From Oribacterium sp. UBA3737 (lineage in GTDB: Bacteria > Bacillota_A > Clostridia > Lachnospirales > Lachnospiraceae), in contig DFGZ01000216.1 in the NCBI GenBank assembly GCA_002371295.1, positions 1 to 15,756 on the forward strand: DNA of 15,756 bases, in the 5' to 3' direction. Position 1 is the first letter of the stretch. Each line of letters begins with the position of its first letter. A program made the position numbers and the translations under genes. The notes beneath the pieces were generated by a model. That model made no database searches. It worked only from the letters and a program-made list of their open reading frames with translations, and was not told the DNA's origin. Of the stretch, positions 1-6,185 are shown in pieces.

Positions 1-144
1 CATGTCAAAGGTCTTTTCAAGGCTGTCTTCATTTTCCATCTTTTCTATAAGCTCATCCAGTTCAGCAAATACCTCATTCAAGGGTTTTCTGCTCTCCTCG
101 GATGTCTCTGTCTCTGGCTCATTGCTTTTGGTTCTTGCGGCCAT
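1..144 (-). CDS. xseB: Exodeoxyribonuclease VII small subunit, N-terminal part (cut by window edge)
   Basis: Small subunit of exonuclease VII, which together with several copies per XseA degrades single-stranded DNA in the cytoplasm. Only the first 48 codons are in the window. After a polar lead of about 20 residues comes FAELDELIEKMENEDSLEKTF, the first helix typical of XseB (FEELDELIEKLE...LSLEESF in relatives). The start ATG at 144 follows a strong GGAGG 5 nt upstream; that ribosome binding site lies inside the last codons of xseA, and the xseA stop ends one base before this ATG, so the two are probably translationally coupled. It is the last visible gene of the yqhY-nusB-xseA-xseB run. 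The C-terminal part is outside the window. Confidence 0.88.
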   Translation of the reverse strand, partial: MAARTKSNEPETETSEESRKPLNEVFAELDELIEKMENEDSLEKTFDM

Positions 145-145
145 A

Positions 146-1483
146 TCAACCTCCAAAATTTATTTCTTCAATACGGCTTGTTAATGTTCCGTCCCTTAGT
201 GTTGTGTTGATCACATCACCTTTTTTCAGCTTCTTCACACTGTCAACTCTGTGTCCTTCATCATCACGGATAAAGCCATAACCTCCGGAAAGCTTACGCA
301 AGGGACTGACAGCCTCAAGCCGTTCCGTCTTTATCATGAGCTCCTGATGAGCTTTATTAAGACTCTGCTTCATGACATTGGGCATACCGTCATAATCTCT
401 CAGATGATTCCTGGCTTTGTAGAGACTATCGCTCATAAGTGTTTTTAATTCATCATAATCTCTGAGTTTATCTCTGAAGGATACAAGTTTACTTTGCATA
501 AGCTGCTTAAGTCCGTTTTTACAAAGTATTTCCTTTTTGTGGTATTCAGTGAGAATGAATTTGGGATTAAGCTGATTTACCTTGAGCTTGTACATGGATA
601 ACTTCTGCCTTGTATCCTGAATATGCTGGTTAAGAACAGATTCAAGAGACACCCTGTACCCTGAAATATCTTCTTCGAATTTCGAATAATCAAAAACCGC
701 AAGCTCTGCACCCGCACTGGGTGTCGGTGCTCTCAGATCGGCCACGAAATCCGCTATGGTGGTATCGGTCTCATGGCCTACCGCACTGATGATGGGAGTA
801 TCGGCATCAAATATGGCCTGAGCCACAGCCTGTTCGTTGAAAGCCCACAGATCCTCTATGGAGCCTCCTCCACGGCCTACTATAATCACATCCATCCCCA
901 TGAGATCCAGGGTCTTGATTCCTCGGATTATAGAATCACAAGCCCCATCACCCTGGACCTGAGCCGGGTAAAGGGTCAGGTCTACATAAGGATTTCTCCT
1001 CTTCGCGATCTGGACGATATCTCTGACTGCCGCGCCTGTTTTAGCCGTAACTATTCCGATTCTTTGTGCATACCTGGGAATCGGCTTTTTATACATAGGG
1101 TCAAACATACCCATTTCGGCCAGTTCCTTCTTGAGCTGTTCAAATCTTATGTATAGATCTCCGACTCCGTCTGATGTAAAACTCTTTGCGTAGATCTGAT
1201 AGGTCCCGCCTCTTTCATAGACACCTACGCTTCCGGTACAGAGAACACTCATACCGTTCTCTAACTTAAACTGAAGCCCCGCACGATCTCTGGCGAACAT
1301 AACGCCTGAAATCTGCGAAGCTGTATCTTTTAATGTAAAGTAAATATGACCTGAAGTATGATACTTCAGGTTCGATATTTCCCCTTTTATTGTAATGCCG
1401 GATAAAGCAAAGTCCGTAGCAAACATGTTGCCGATGTAGCTGTTGACCTGCGATACCGTATATGCCTTGTTAAGCTGACCCAT
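146..1483 (-). CDS. xseA: Exodeoxyribonuclease VII large subunit
   Basis: Catalytic large subunit of exonuclease VII, a metal-independent single-strand DNA nuclease acting in both directions in repair and in clearing multicopy ssDNA. The 445 residues match the usual family length. The N-terminal OB fold (about 1-100) opens with KAYTVSQVNSYI and contains the typical GEISNLKYHTSGHIYFTLKD. The catalytic domain carries GIVTAKTGAAVRDI (143-156), GRGGGSIEDLWAFN (203-216), GHETDTTIADFVADLRAPTP (236-255) and then a long helical region before the short C-terminal KLSGGYGFIRD segment. The start has no clear Shine-Dalgarno sequence and lies 3 bases after the nusB stop, so it probably depends on ribosomes finishing nusB. 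Its last codons form the xseB ribosome binding site. Confidence 0.97.
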   Translation of the reverse strand: MGQLNKAYTVSQVNSYIGNMFATDFALSGITIKGEISNLKYHTSGHIYFTLKDTASQISGVMFARDRAGLQFKLENGMSVLCTGSVGVYERGGTYQIYAKSFTSDGVGDLYIRFEQLKKELAEMGMFDPMYKKPIPRYAQRIGIVTAKTGAAVRDIVQIAKRRNPYVDLTLYPAQVQGDGACDSIIRGIKTLDLMGMDVIIVGRGGGSIEDLWAFNEQAVAQAIFDADTPIISAVGHETDTTIADFVADLRAPTPSAGAELAVFDYSKFEEDISGYRVSLESVLNQHIQDTRQKLSMYKLKVNQLNPKFILTEYHKKEILCKNGLKQLMQSKLVSFRDKLRDYDELKTLMSDSLYKARNHLRDYDGMPNVMKQSLNKAHQELMIKTERLEAVSPLRKLSGGYGFIRDDEGHRVDSVKKLKKGDVINTTLRDGTLTSRIEEINFGG

Positions 1484-1486
1484 CGT

Positions 1487-2035
1487 TTATTTATTGTTCT
1501 TATTGATAAGAATATGAACGCTCTTGCCTTCGGCTGACTTCTTTTCCGTAAGCTCACCCGGCTGCTTACGTGGTGCCTTCTCAACTCTCTTGGACTCGCG
1601 TGTGCTGTCAACAAGTCTCGCAAGGACTCCGTTTACAAAAGAACCTGATTCATTGCCCCCATACTTCTTGGCAAGCTCGATTGCTTCGTTGATGGCAACC
1701 TTCTCAGGAACAGCTTCATCGAAATTTATCTCATAAAGCGCAAGACGGATAGCAGTAAGATCTGTCTTCGTCATACGATCGGTTTTCCATCCATCAGCGC
1801 TTGAATTAATCTTTTCATCAAGTTCAGGAAGCTTATCAACTATCTTCTGAACTGAGGATTCAAGATCCTTCTGCTCCTCCTCAGTCAGATTCTCAATCCT
1901 AATAAGACTGTCACCATCCTCATAATCGGGTGAATCAAAATAACGCTCCATCTGTGAAGGAATCTCGTCTCCAGGATAAAACTGTGTGGAGAAAAGAAGT
2001 TTAAATTTATGATCTCTTTCTTCTCGCTTATTCAT
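1487..2035 (-). CDS. nusB: Transcription antitermination factor NusB
   Basis: RNA-binding helical protein that with NusE (S10) binds boxA in rRNA leaders and promotes antitermination. With the start at 2035 it has 182 residues and begins MNKREERDHKFKLLF, the normal NusB opening (relatives: RR.AR..ALQ.L). Core motifs are WKTDRMTKTDLTAIRLALYEI (about 83-103) and PEKVAINEAIELAKKYG followed by GSFVNGVLARLV (110-142). I chose 2035 because AGGAAA sits 4-5 nt upstream; an in-frame ATG at 2086 adds 17 residues not seen in the family and has poor spacing. Odd: a basic, Lys-rich tail of about 40 residues follows the normal end of the fold. It sits between yqhY and xseA, the common Firmicute order, but folD, which sits here in Bacillus, is 12 kb away. 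Confidence 0.95.
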   Translation of the reverse strand: MNKREERDHKFKLLFSTQFYPGDEIPSQMERYFDSPDYEDGDSLIRIENLTEEEQKDLESSVQKIVDKLPELDEKINSSADGWKTDRMTKTDLTAIRLALYEINFDEAVPEKVAINEAIELAKKYGGNESGSFVNGVLARLVDSTRESKRVEKAPRKQPGELTEKKSAEGKSVHILINKNNK

Positions 2036-2154
2036 ACTTTTCCTATCTGATAATGTTTTAAATGTACTATGGTTCTTAAATTTCATGGTCCCTTGTGATT
2101 CGGGAATGCATAATGAATATCATCATGAACCATGAATAAATGTTTAAAGGATCA

Positions 2155-2538
2155 TCAATCCTCTGGTGTAACAACTCCCGAAATCTTGATGTTTACATCA
2201 AGCACGTTGAGGCCTGTCATAGATTCAATAGCCTGTGCAACCTTGTCCTGAACATTCTTCGATACTTCAGGAATGGAATATCCATACTTTACGTTGAGAC
2301 TGAGATCGACCGATACATGACCTTCCTCAATACTGATGGAAACGCCCTTGCCAAGATCCCTGATTCCCATTCTGGAAATGATCTCACCTGACCAGCCTCC
2401 GTTCATGGAATCAACGCCTTCGGTCTCTGTTGCAGCAATACCGGCAATGACAGCTACAACCTCATCAGCGATAACAACCTGACCGTTGTCGTCTTTCTCA
2501 TATACAACATGTGTAGTTCTCTCTAGCTTCTGTTCCAT
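2155..2538 (-). CDS. yqhY: Asp23/Gls24 family protein (YqhY-like)
   Basis: Small cytoplasmic protein of the Asp23/Gls24 (DUF322) family, 127 residues. Typical stretches are VVIADEVVAVIAGIAATETEGVD (about 20-42), VDLSLNVKYGYSIPEVSKNVQDKVAQAIESMTGLNV (residues in the last third) and a final VDVNIKI-like strand. The copy next to nusB in Bacillus is YqhY, where genetic work links it to acetyl-CoA carboxylase control; that role is knowledge from the relative, not visible here. The start at 2538 has GGAGG 6 nt upstream, preferred over an in-frame ATG at 2571 that adds 11 unrelated residues. It is the first gene of the nusB-xseA-xseB operon, with 119 bases to nusB. A candidate promoter lies at 2572-2600. 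Confidence 0.9.
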   Translation of the reverse strand: MEQKLERTTHVVYEKDDNGQVVIADEVVAVIAGIAATETEGVDSMNGGWSGEIISRMGIRDLGKGVSISIEEGHVSVDLSLNVKYGYSIPEVSKNVQDKVAQAIESMTGLNVLDVNIKISGVVTPED

Positions 2539-2559
2539 ATAGAACCTCCAATATAAGTT

Positions 2560-2600
2560 GTGCAAATGCACATTTTACATATATATATCTGATTTGTACA
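2560..2600 (-). promoter_or_regulatory. Candidate promoter of the yqhY-nusB-xseAB operon with a palindrome at the start site
   Basis: On the minus strand TGTACA (2600-2595) and TAAAAT (2577-2572) are separated by 17 bases, a fair sigma-A match. Directly after the -10 box comes the perfect palindrome GTGCATTTGCAC (2571-2560), where transcription would begin, so it could be an operator. The assignment rests on sequence match only. Confidence 0.4.
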
Positions 2601-2625
2601 GATTTATTTGGATTTTTATACTTTT

Positions 2626-2684
2626 GTCATGAAGTCCATCTACCGCTTATGTTCGTACACAAAGGATAGATGGACCTATGACAC
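2626..2684 (-). repeat. Short palindromic element, relative of the hairpin at 5789-5848
   Basis: A 59-base hairpin in the yqhY/Nudix gap. Read on the minus strand it starts GTGTCATAGGTCCATCTA and ends TAGATGGACTTCATGAC. Stems are GTCAT/ATGAC and GGTCCATCTA with TAGATGGAC, then an inner UUGUGU/ACAUAA stem with loop ACGA. The inner stem pairs fully only on the minus strand, where a G-U replaces an A-C mismatch. Its ends match those of the 5789-5848 hairpin (GTGTCATAAGTC ... GACTTCATGACAC), while the middle differs, as in a dispersed family. There is no T-run, so it is not a terminator. Confidence 0.55.
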
Positions 2685-2846
2685 TGATGCAATCATATCA
2701 TATTTCTCTATTTTATGCATTTAAAAATCTTTTTTGTATATTTTTATGCCATATGAGTTTATTATAGATATAAAGAAATATGTCCCGAGCGTGCACTCAG
2801 GATTCGTGATGAGCAAGATTTTGACAGCATAGGGGAGGTTTAAAGT

Positions 2847-3467
2847 ATGCAATTCAAAGGCATTAAACAAATCGAAAAAGGCAAATATATCAACAGGTAT
2901 GATATCCTTTATGAATCCAGGGATCATAAAGAGAAGACCTATGAGATCGTAAGCCGTGATCCGAATATCACATCCCTGGAAGAACTGTCCGACTGGGGCA
3001 GTAAAACAGTTTGTATAATCGGTCTCTCCAGAAACCACAATCGTATTCTTCTCAATAAAGAGTATCAGATGGCTGTTGGTGACTGGGTTTACAATTTCCC
3101 TTCAGGTCTTATAGATGAAGGTGAGACTCCTACCGAAGCGGCCAAAAGAGAACTTATGGAGGAAACCGGTCTTCACTTTGTAAAGCGTATAGTTCGTTTG
3201 AAGAGCAGCTTCAATTCTGTCGGTCTTTCCAATGAATCCACCTCATGTGTAATCGCCATCGTCGACGGTGAGATTCAGGATAGTAATTCAAGCTTTGAAG
3301 AGATCGAGGCTGTATGGCTCAGTAAGAACGATGTAAAGGAACTTCTTAAAACAGCCAAAATGTCAGCAAGAGCACAGCTCTTCTGTTTCCTCTGGGTTTA
3401 CGGTGATCTCTCACTCGACAGATTCTATGAGGAGCAGGAAGACTTCGGAAAAGGAAACTTAAGATAG
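2847..3467 (+). CDS. Nudix hydrolase, ADP-ribose pyrophosphatase-like
   Basis: Cytoplasmic Nudix hydrolase of 206 residues, most like the ADP-ribose/nucleoside-diphosphate-sugar pyrophosphatase branch; the true substrate cannot be read from sequence. The Nudix box is complete at residues 87-109: G-LIDEG-E-TPTEAAK-REL-M-EE-T-GL, with the REL and EE metal ligands intact. An N-terminal strand region (about 1-50, KYINRYDILYESRDHKEKTYEIVSR) precedes it, as in NudF-type enzymes where it takes part in dimerisation. The start at 2847 has GGGGAGG 8 nt upstream. It is a single plus-strand gene between minus-strand operons and ends at a strong terminator 15 bases after its stop. Confidence 0.88.
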   Translation: MQFKGIKQIEKGKYINRYDILYESRDHKEKTYEIVSRDPNITSLEELSDWGSKTVCIIGLSRNHNRILLNKEYQMAVGDWVYNFPSGLIDEGETPTEAAKRELMEETGLHFVKRIVRLKSSFNSVGLSNESTSCVIAIVDGEIQDSNSSFEEIEAVWLSKNDVKELLKTAKMSARAQLFCFLWVYGDLSLDRFYEEQEDFGKGNLR

Positions 3468-3481
3468 TTGAAAAGATTTTT

Positions 3482-3525
3482 AACGACTTCCGGAAAGATG
3501 GTGATCTGTCCGGAAGTCGTTTTTT
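3482..3525 (+). terminator. Rho-independent terminator of the Nudix gene
   Basis: Perfect 13-bp stem AACGACTTCCGGA (3482-3494) / TCCGGAAGTCGTT (3509-3521), 14-base loop, then a T-run to 3525. On the minus strand the stem is followed by AAAAAT, so it should end plus-strand transcripts mainly. Confidence 0.93.
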
Positions 3526-3601
3526 ATTTGTGATAAAGTATCAACAGATGTATTGCAAGTACGATAAGATTTTAAAGCTTCGTACACCTATTCCAGGAAA
3601 A

Positions 3602-4996
3602 TCACACAGAGCCGAAACTGTCATAATACATACAGTTATGGTCACATCCGCCCATGAGAAGTTTTCTGCAGGATTTCATGCAATAGGTGGCCTCTTCCCT
3701 ACTCCGGTTCCTTCCGATACGTTTTCTTATGTAGCCTATGTTTTCAAAATTGGCTTCCTTACCGGGAATAAGAGCTGCGCAGGCATTTATCCAGATGACG
3801 TTACAGTCATCATGGGCACAGAGATCCAATGAAAGCTTAAAATCATAAGAACCTGTAGAATATGCGGGAGCGATGATCAAGGTCAGCATGAATCCGCGCA
3901 TTATACGTTCCATATATTCATTGGTCAGGAAATCCTTGCATATCATAACAGCAAAACGTCCTATTCCGGGATAATGGAATATGGTTATTTTATTGTTTTT
4001 CTTCAGATACTCTCTGTGATTTCCCTGCTTTGTCTTCAGAAAAAACGGATTCTGCTTACACTGTCTGGTCAATACATTTCCGTACCTGTCAAGAACCGGA
4101 GCATAGTTCAGGCCATCTTCACTGCAGGAAGGAAGTACGATTAGCGACGGTATCAGTTTTCTCTGTTCTTTATCAAGGGCACAAAGCTTCTCTCTGATAA
4201 ATGTCTCCATTAACGGATTCCCCAGCATTTCAGGAAAAACCATCAGTTCACTGCCATTCTCCCCGGCTTCTTTGATTTTTTGCCATACGAGTTCATTGTC
4301 GCGTTTTATGCGGGAATCGTTGTACTTTATATCAAAGGTCTGATAATTATCGGTGTTATGATACTTGATATCAAAATTTGATTTGGCATTTAGAGGACTT
4401 GCAGCGACATTAAGCTGTTTGGTCTTGTCAAATCGGGGAAATAAACCCTTTTTTAAAAAAATATGCTCCGCCTCTATATTCGGCATATCCTCAACAACAA
4501 GAAGATATTTCAGATAGCTGTCTATACGCTCATAAGAAAAGGAATGTCTGTTCTTTCTGGACCACACACATCTCAACTTCGGAAATACCGAGATACCTGT
4601 TTCTTTTCTGTTTGTATTGATTTCATATGAAATACTGTTTCCTTCAAGTATTTCCCTTTCATCATACAAAAGAACAGCTACAGCCTCGTCAAGAGCCTGC
4701 ATAAATCTTATGATACTTTTCCTGTCCATTTCCCTGAACAGAGCTTCCTTAAAAGCATACAGTCTGTCTATACAATCATGATCAAGATCCGGCTCAAAAA
4801 TCGGAAAATACATACCTTTTTCACTTAAAACCAGATCGGTATTATCCTGAATGTACCTGTCTATACGACTTAATTCTGTCTCGGAAATGCTCTTATAAAG
4901 AATCAGATAATCTTTGCCGACAGACCTGACTAAAAAAGAACATAACTCCGCTATAAGATTATATATAAGTATTCTATCCGGAACTGACGCCGTCAT
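3602..4996 (-). CDS. Nitrilase-fold (carbon-nitrogen hydrolase) protein with unknown N-terminal domain
   Basis: Protein of 464 residues; precise function not recognised. The second half (from about residue 194) is a nitrilase-superfamily domain with the Glu-Lys-Cys triad at plausible spacing: Glu256 in LMVFPEML, Lys314 in TRQCKQNPFF and Cys353 in FAVMICKDFL. A typical downstream strand CNVIWINACA follows. Such domains cleave amides or nitriles. Residues 1-190 are mostly helical, charged and unlike anything I recognise; no reverse transcriptase motif is seen, although some defence reverse transcriptases (DRT1) carry a nitrilase domain. The tail has a Cys/His cluster (C-x3-C, then GGCDHNC). The start at 4996 has GAGGAGG 11 nt upstream; a TTG at 5005 is closer but only 2 nt from it. 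A 27-codon ORF ends in the same frame just upstream. Confidence 0.72.
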   Translation of the reverse strand: MTASVPDRILIYNLIAELCSFLVRSVGKDYLILYKSISETELSRIDRYIQDNTDLVLSEKGMYFPIFEPDLDHDCIDRLYAFKEALFREMDRKSIIRFMQALDEAVAVLLYDEREILEGNSISYEINTNRKETGISVFPKLRCVWSRKNRHSFSYERIDSYLKYLLVVEDMPNIEAEHIFLKKGLFPRFDKTKQLNVAASPLNAKSNFDIKYHNTDNYQTFDIKYNDSRIKRDNELVWQKIKEAGENGSELMVFPEMLGNPLMETFIREKLCALDKEQRKLIPSLIVLPSCSEDGLNYAPVLDRYGNVLTRQCKQNPFFLKTKQGNHREYLKKNNKITIFHYPGIGRFAVMICKDFLTNEYMERIMRGFMLTLIIAPAYSTGSYDFKLSLDLCAHDDCNVIWINACAALIPGKEANFENIGYIRKRIGRNRSREEATYCMKSCRKLLMGGCDHNCMYYDSFGSV

Positions 4997-5023
4997 ACCG
5001 GTCAATTCCTCCTCTCTCTGGGT

Positions 5024-5107
5024 TTACACAGGATATAAGCCTATGCCACTTGGCTTTAATGTTTCCGGCCTTCCTGTCACATAATCATCTATATTTAATC
5101 CATCCAT
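5024..5107 (-). CDS. Possible small ORF (27 aa) upstream of the nitrilase-fold gene
   Basis: ATG at 5107 opens 27 codons (beginning MDGLNIDDYV, ending SGIGLYPV) closed by TAA at 5026-5024. It is in the same frame as the nitrilase-fold gene, with only the TAA and nine codons before that gene's ATG. Composition looks protein-like, but no Shine-Dalgarno is seen before its ATG. It could be a leader peptide, the true N-terminus of the downstream protein cut off by a nonsense mutation, or chance. Function unknown. Confidence 0.3.
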   Translation of the reverse strand: MDGLNIDDYVTGRPETLKPSGIGLYPV

Positions 5108-5140
5108 TTATGCATATTCTACTGTTTCAGGATGTTTTTT

Positions 5141-5755
5141 TCAAACAGTTATATAATCCTTTAGTTTTTCATAGGTCTTATCCCCTATCCGCTTTACATT
5201 CTTAATCTCATTTATATCCGCAAATCCGCCATACTTTTCCCTGTATTCAATTATATTCTTTGCAGTAGCCGGACCGACTCCCGGAATGGATTCCAATTCC
5301 TTTAGATCTGCTTTATTGATATTTACCAACGAGGATTTCCCGGTTTCTGAGCGGGGAAAAAGTTTCCCATGTCTGCTGTCTGATTCGGAAATATTTGTCT
5401 TAACATATGATTCTTCATTATCTGATGATTCTTCTTTATTCTGTATAGTTTCTGTACTGCTGTCTGTTTCGGAAAGGTAATCTGGATCATCGTTCCCTGA
5501 CACACTTGCCTTATCGGATTTTGCTTTATCATGAGACTTTGTAATGTCATTTGCATTTGCATCCTCATGTGTCTTTGTTACATCATTCACCTTTGTATCT
5601 TCCGGAGACTCAGAATAAAGCTTATAAGAAGCTTTATTCTCTGCTCTTCCCATAGTCACGTACCAGATACCACTTAGCAGCATAAGAACAATCATCAGGA
5701 TCTGTTTTATTTTAGAGATTCTTTCTCTGAGCTTATTATTTTCTTTTTTTGTCAT
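5141..5755 (-). CDS. comEA: ComEA-type membrane-anchored helix-hairpin-helix DNA-binding protein
   Basis: Protein of 204 residues resembling the competence DNA receptor ComEA, which binds incoming double-stranded DNA outside the membrane. A basic N-terminus is followed by one membrane segment (about 18-36, QILMIVLMLLSGIWYV). A long hydrophilic Ser/Asp/Glu/Lys linker (about 40-140) contains an imperfect duplication, VNDVTKTHEDA and ANDITKSHDKA. The C-terminal domain has two helix-hairpin-helix units: LVNINKADLKELESIPGVG (143-161) continuing to PATAKNIIEYREKYGGF, and VKRIGDKTYEKL (187-198). The start at 5755 has a GGTGG about 10 nt upstream. No other competence gene is in the window, so a role in transformation is family knowledge only; stand-alone ComEA-like proteins are common in Clostridia. 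The linker is longer than in Bacillus ComEA. Confidence 0.82.
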   Translation of the reverse strand: MTKKENNKLRERISKIKQILMIVLMLLSGIWYVTMGRAENKASYKLYSESPEDTKVNDVTKTHEDANANDITKSHDKAKSDKASVSGNDDPDYLSETDSSTETIQNKEESSDNEESYVKTNISESDSRHGKLFPRSETGKSSLVNINKADLKELESIPGVGPATAKNIIEYREKYGGFADINEIKNVKRIGDKTYEKLKDYITV

Positions 5756-5787
5756 AGCGTATTTACCACCTATTATTTTATGATATA

Positions 5788-5955
5788 AGTGTCATAAGTC
5801 TTCCTCCACTTGTGCTTGCACAAAAGTGGAGGATAGACTTCATGACACGCCCCACATGGAGCACGAAAGGACGATTTATCGGCCTGAGAGTGCGGAATGT
5901 GGGAGGAACGCGAGAGCGCATAGCGCGAAGCGGTCCGATATCGACTTTTGACACT
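5788..5955 (+). repeat. Structured palindromic element with inverted ends: candidate MITE-like repeat or non-coding RNA
   Basis: A 168-base non-coding block bounded by inverted ends AGTGTCATAAGTC (5788-5800) and GACTTTTGACACT (5943-5955), 12 of 13 matching. Inside are three hairpins. H1 (5789-5848): GTGTCAT/ATGACAC, AGTCT/AGACT, CCTCCAC/GTGGAGG, TTGTGC/GCACAA. H2 (5851-5903): CCCACAT/ATGTGGG, GGA-GGA internal loop, GCAC/GTGC, GAA-GAGA internal loop, AGG/CCT, A-G mismatch, CGA/TCG with loop TTTA. H3 (5905-5936): GGA/TCC, A-G mismatch, CGC/GCG, GAGA-GAA internal loop, GCGC/GCGC with loop ATA. The purine internal loops would form sheared G-A pairs only in plus-strand RNA. The 5849-5942 part is visibly richer in GC than its surroundings. 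No protein frame explains it. Confidence 0.55.
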
Positions 5956-5967
5956 CACATCATTGTA

Positions 5968-5995
5968 TTGACAGCAATTAACTCCGGCGTATAAT
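5968..5995 (+). promoter_or_regulatory. Sigma-A promoter of the TPP riboswitch-thiT unit
   Basis: TTGACA (5968-5973) and TATAAT (5990-5995) are both perfect consensus boxes, with a slightly short 16-base spacer. Transcription would start near 6002, a few bases before the riboswitch aptamer. Confidence 0.85.
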
Positions 5996-6008
5996 TTATA
6001 TGGATAAA

Positions 6009-6087
6009 CGCTAGGGGCGCATTTGCTGAGATGATCTTTTGATCAACCCTTTTTACCTGATCAGGTTAGTACCTGCGTAGGGAAGCA
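6009..6087 (+). promoter_or_regulatory. TPP riboswitch aptamer (THI element) of thiT
   Basis: Shows the conserved THI-element blocks in order: AGGGGCGC (6013-6020), GCTGAGATGATC (6025-6036), a variable hairpin TGATCttttGATCA, ACCCTT, TACCTGATCAGGTTAGTACC (6054-6073) and TGCGTAGGGAAGC (6074-6086). Binds thiamine pyrophosphate. It lies on the same strand as thiT, 100 bases upstream of its start. Confidence 0.96.
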
Positions 6088-6115
6088 ATATAAGAAAGTA
6101 TCACATTGGTTTTTC

Positions 6116-6177
6116 CTGTGTGGTTCCAGCATGCCCCTCCACAGATAACGTCTCTGTGACGTTTCAAATCAAGGAGG
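6116..6177 (+). promoter_or_regulatory. Expression platform of the thiT riboswitch, probably translational
   Basis: CCTCC (6136-6140) is a perfect complement of the thiT Shine-Dalgarno GGAGG (6173-6177), with a 6-bp hairpin AACGTC/GACGTT (6147-6163) between them. GCCCCT (6133-6138), overlapping the anti-SD, is also a perfect complement of AGGGGC (6013-6018) in the aptamer. No GC stem with a T-run is present. Inferred switch: TPP locks AGGGGC into the aptamer, freeing CCTCC to mask the SD; without TPP, AGGGGC holds the anti-SD. Confidence 0.5.
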
Positions 6178-6185
6178 ATTTTTTT

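Noticed and set aside
773..1156. Open frame of 127 codons on the plus strand
   Set aside because: It lies wholly antisense to xseA, whose protein is conserved end to end; no ribosome binding site or family match.
2036..2086. Longer nusB start at 2086
   Set aside because: Adds 17 residues absent from the family, with a Shine-Dalgarno only 2-3 bases away; the ATG at 2035 has better spacing and gives the normal N-terminus.
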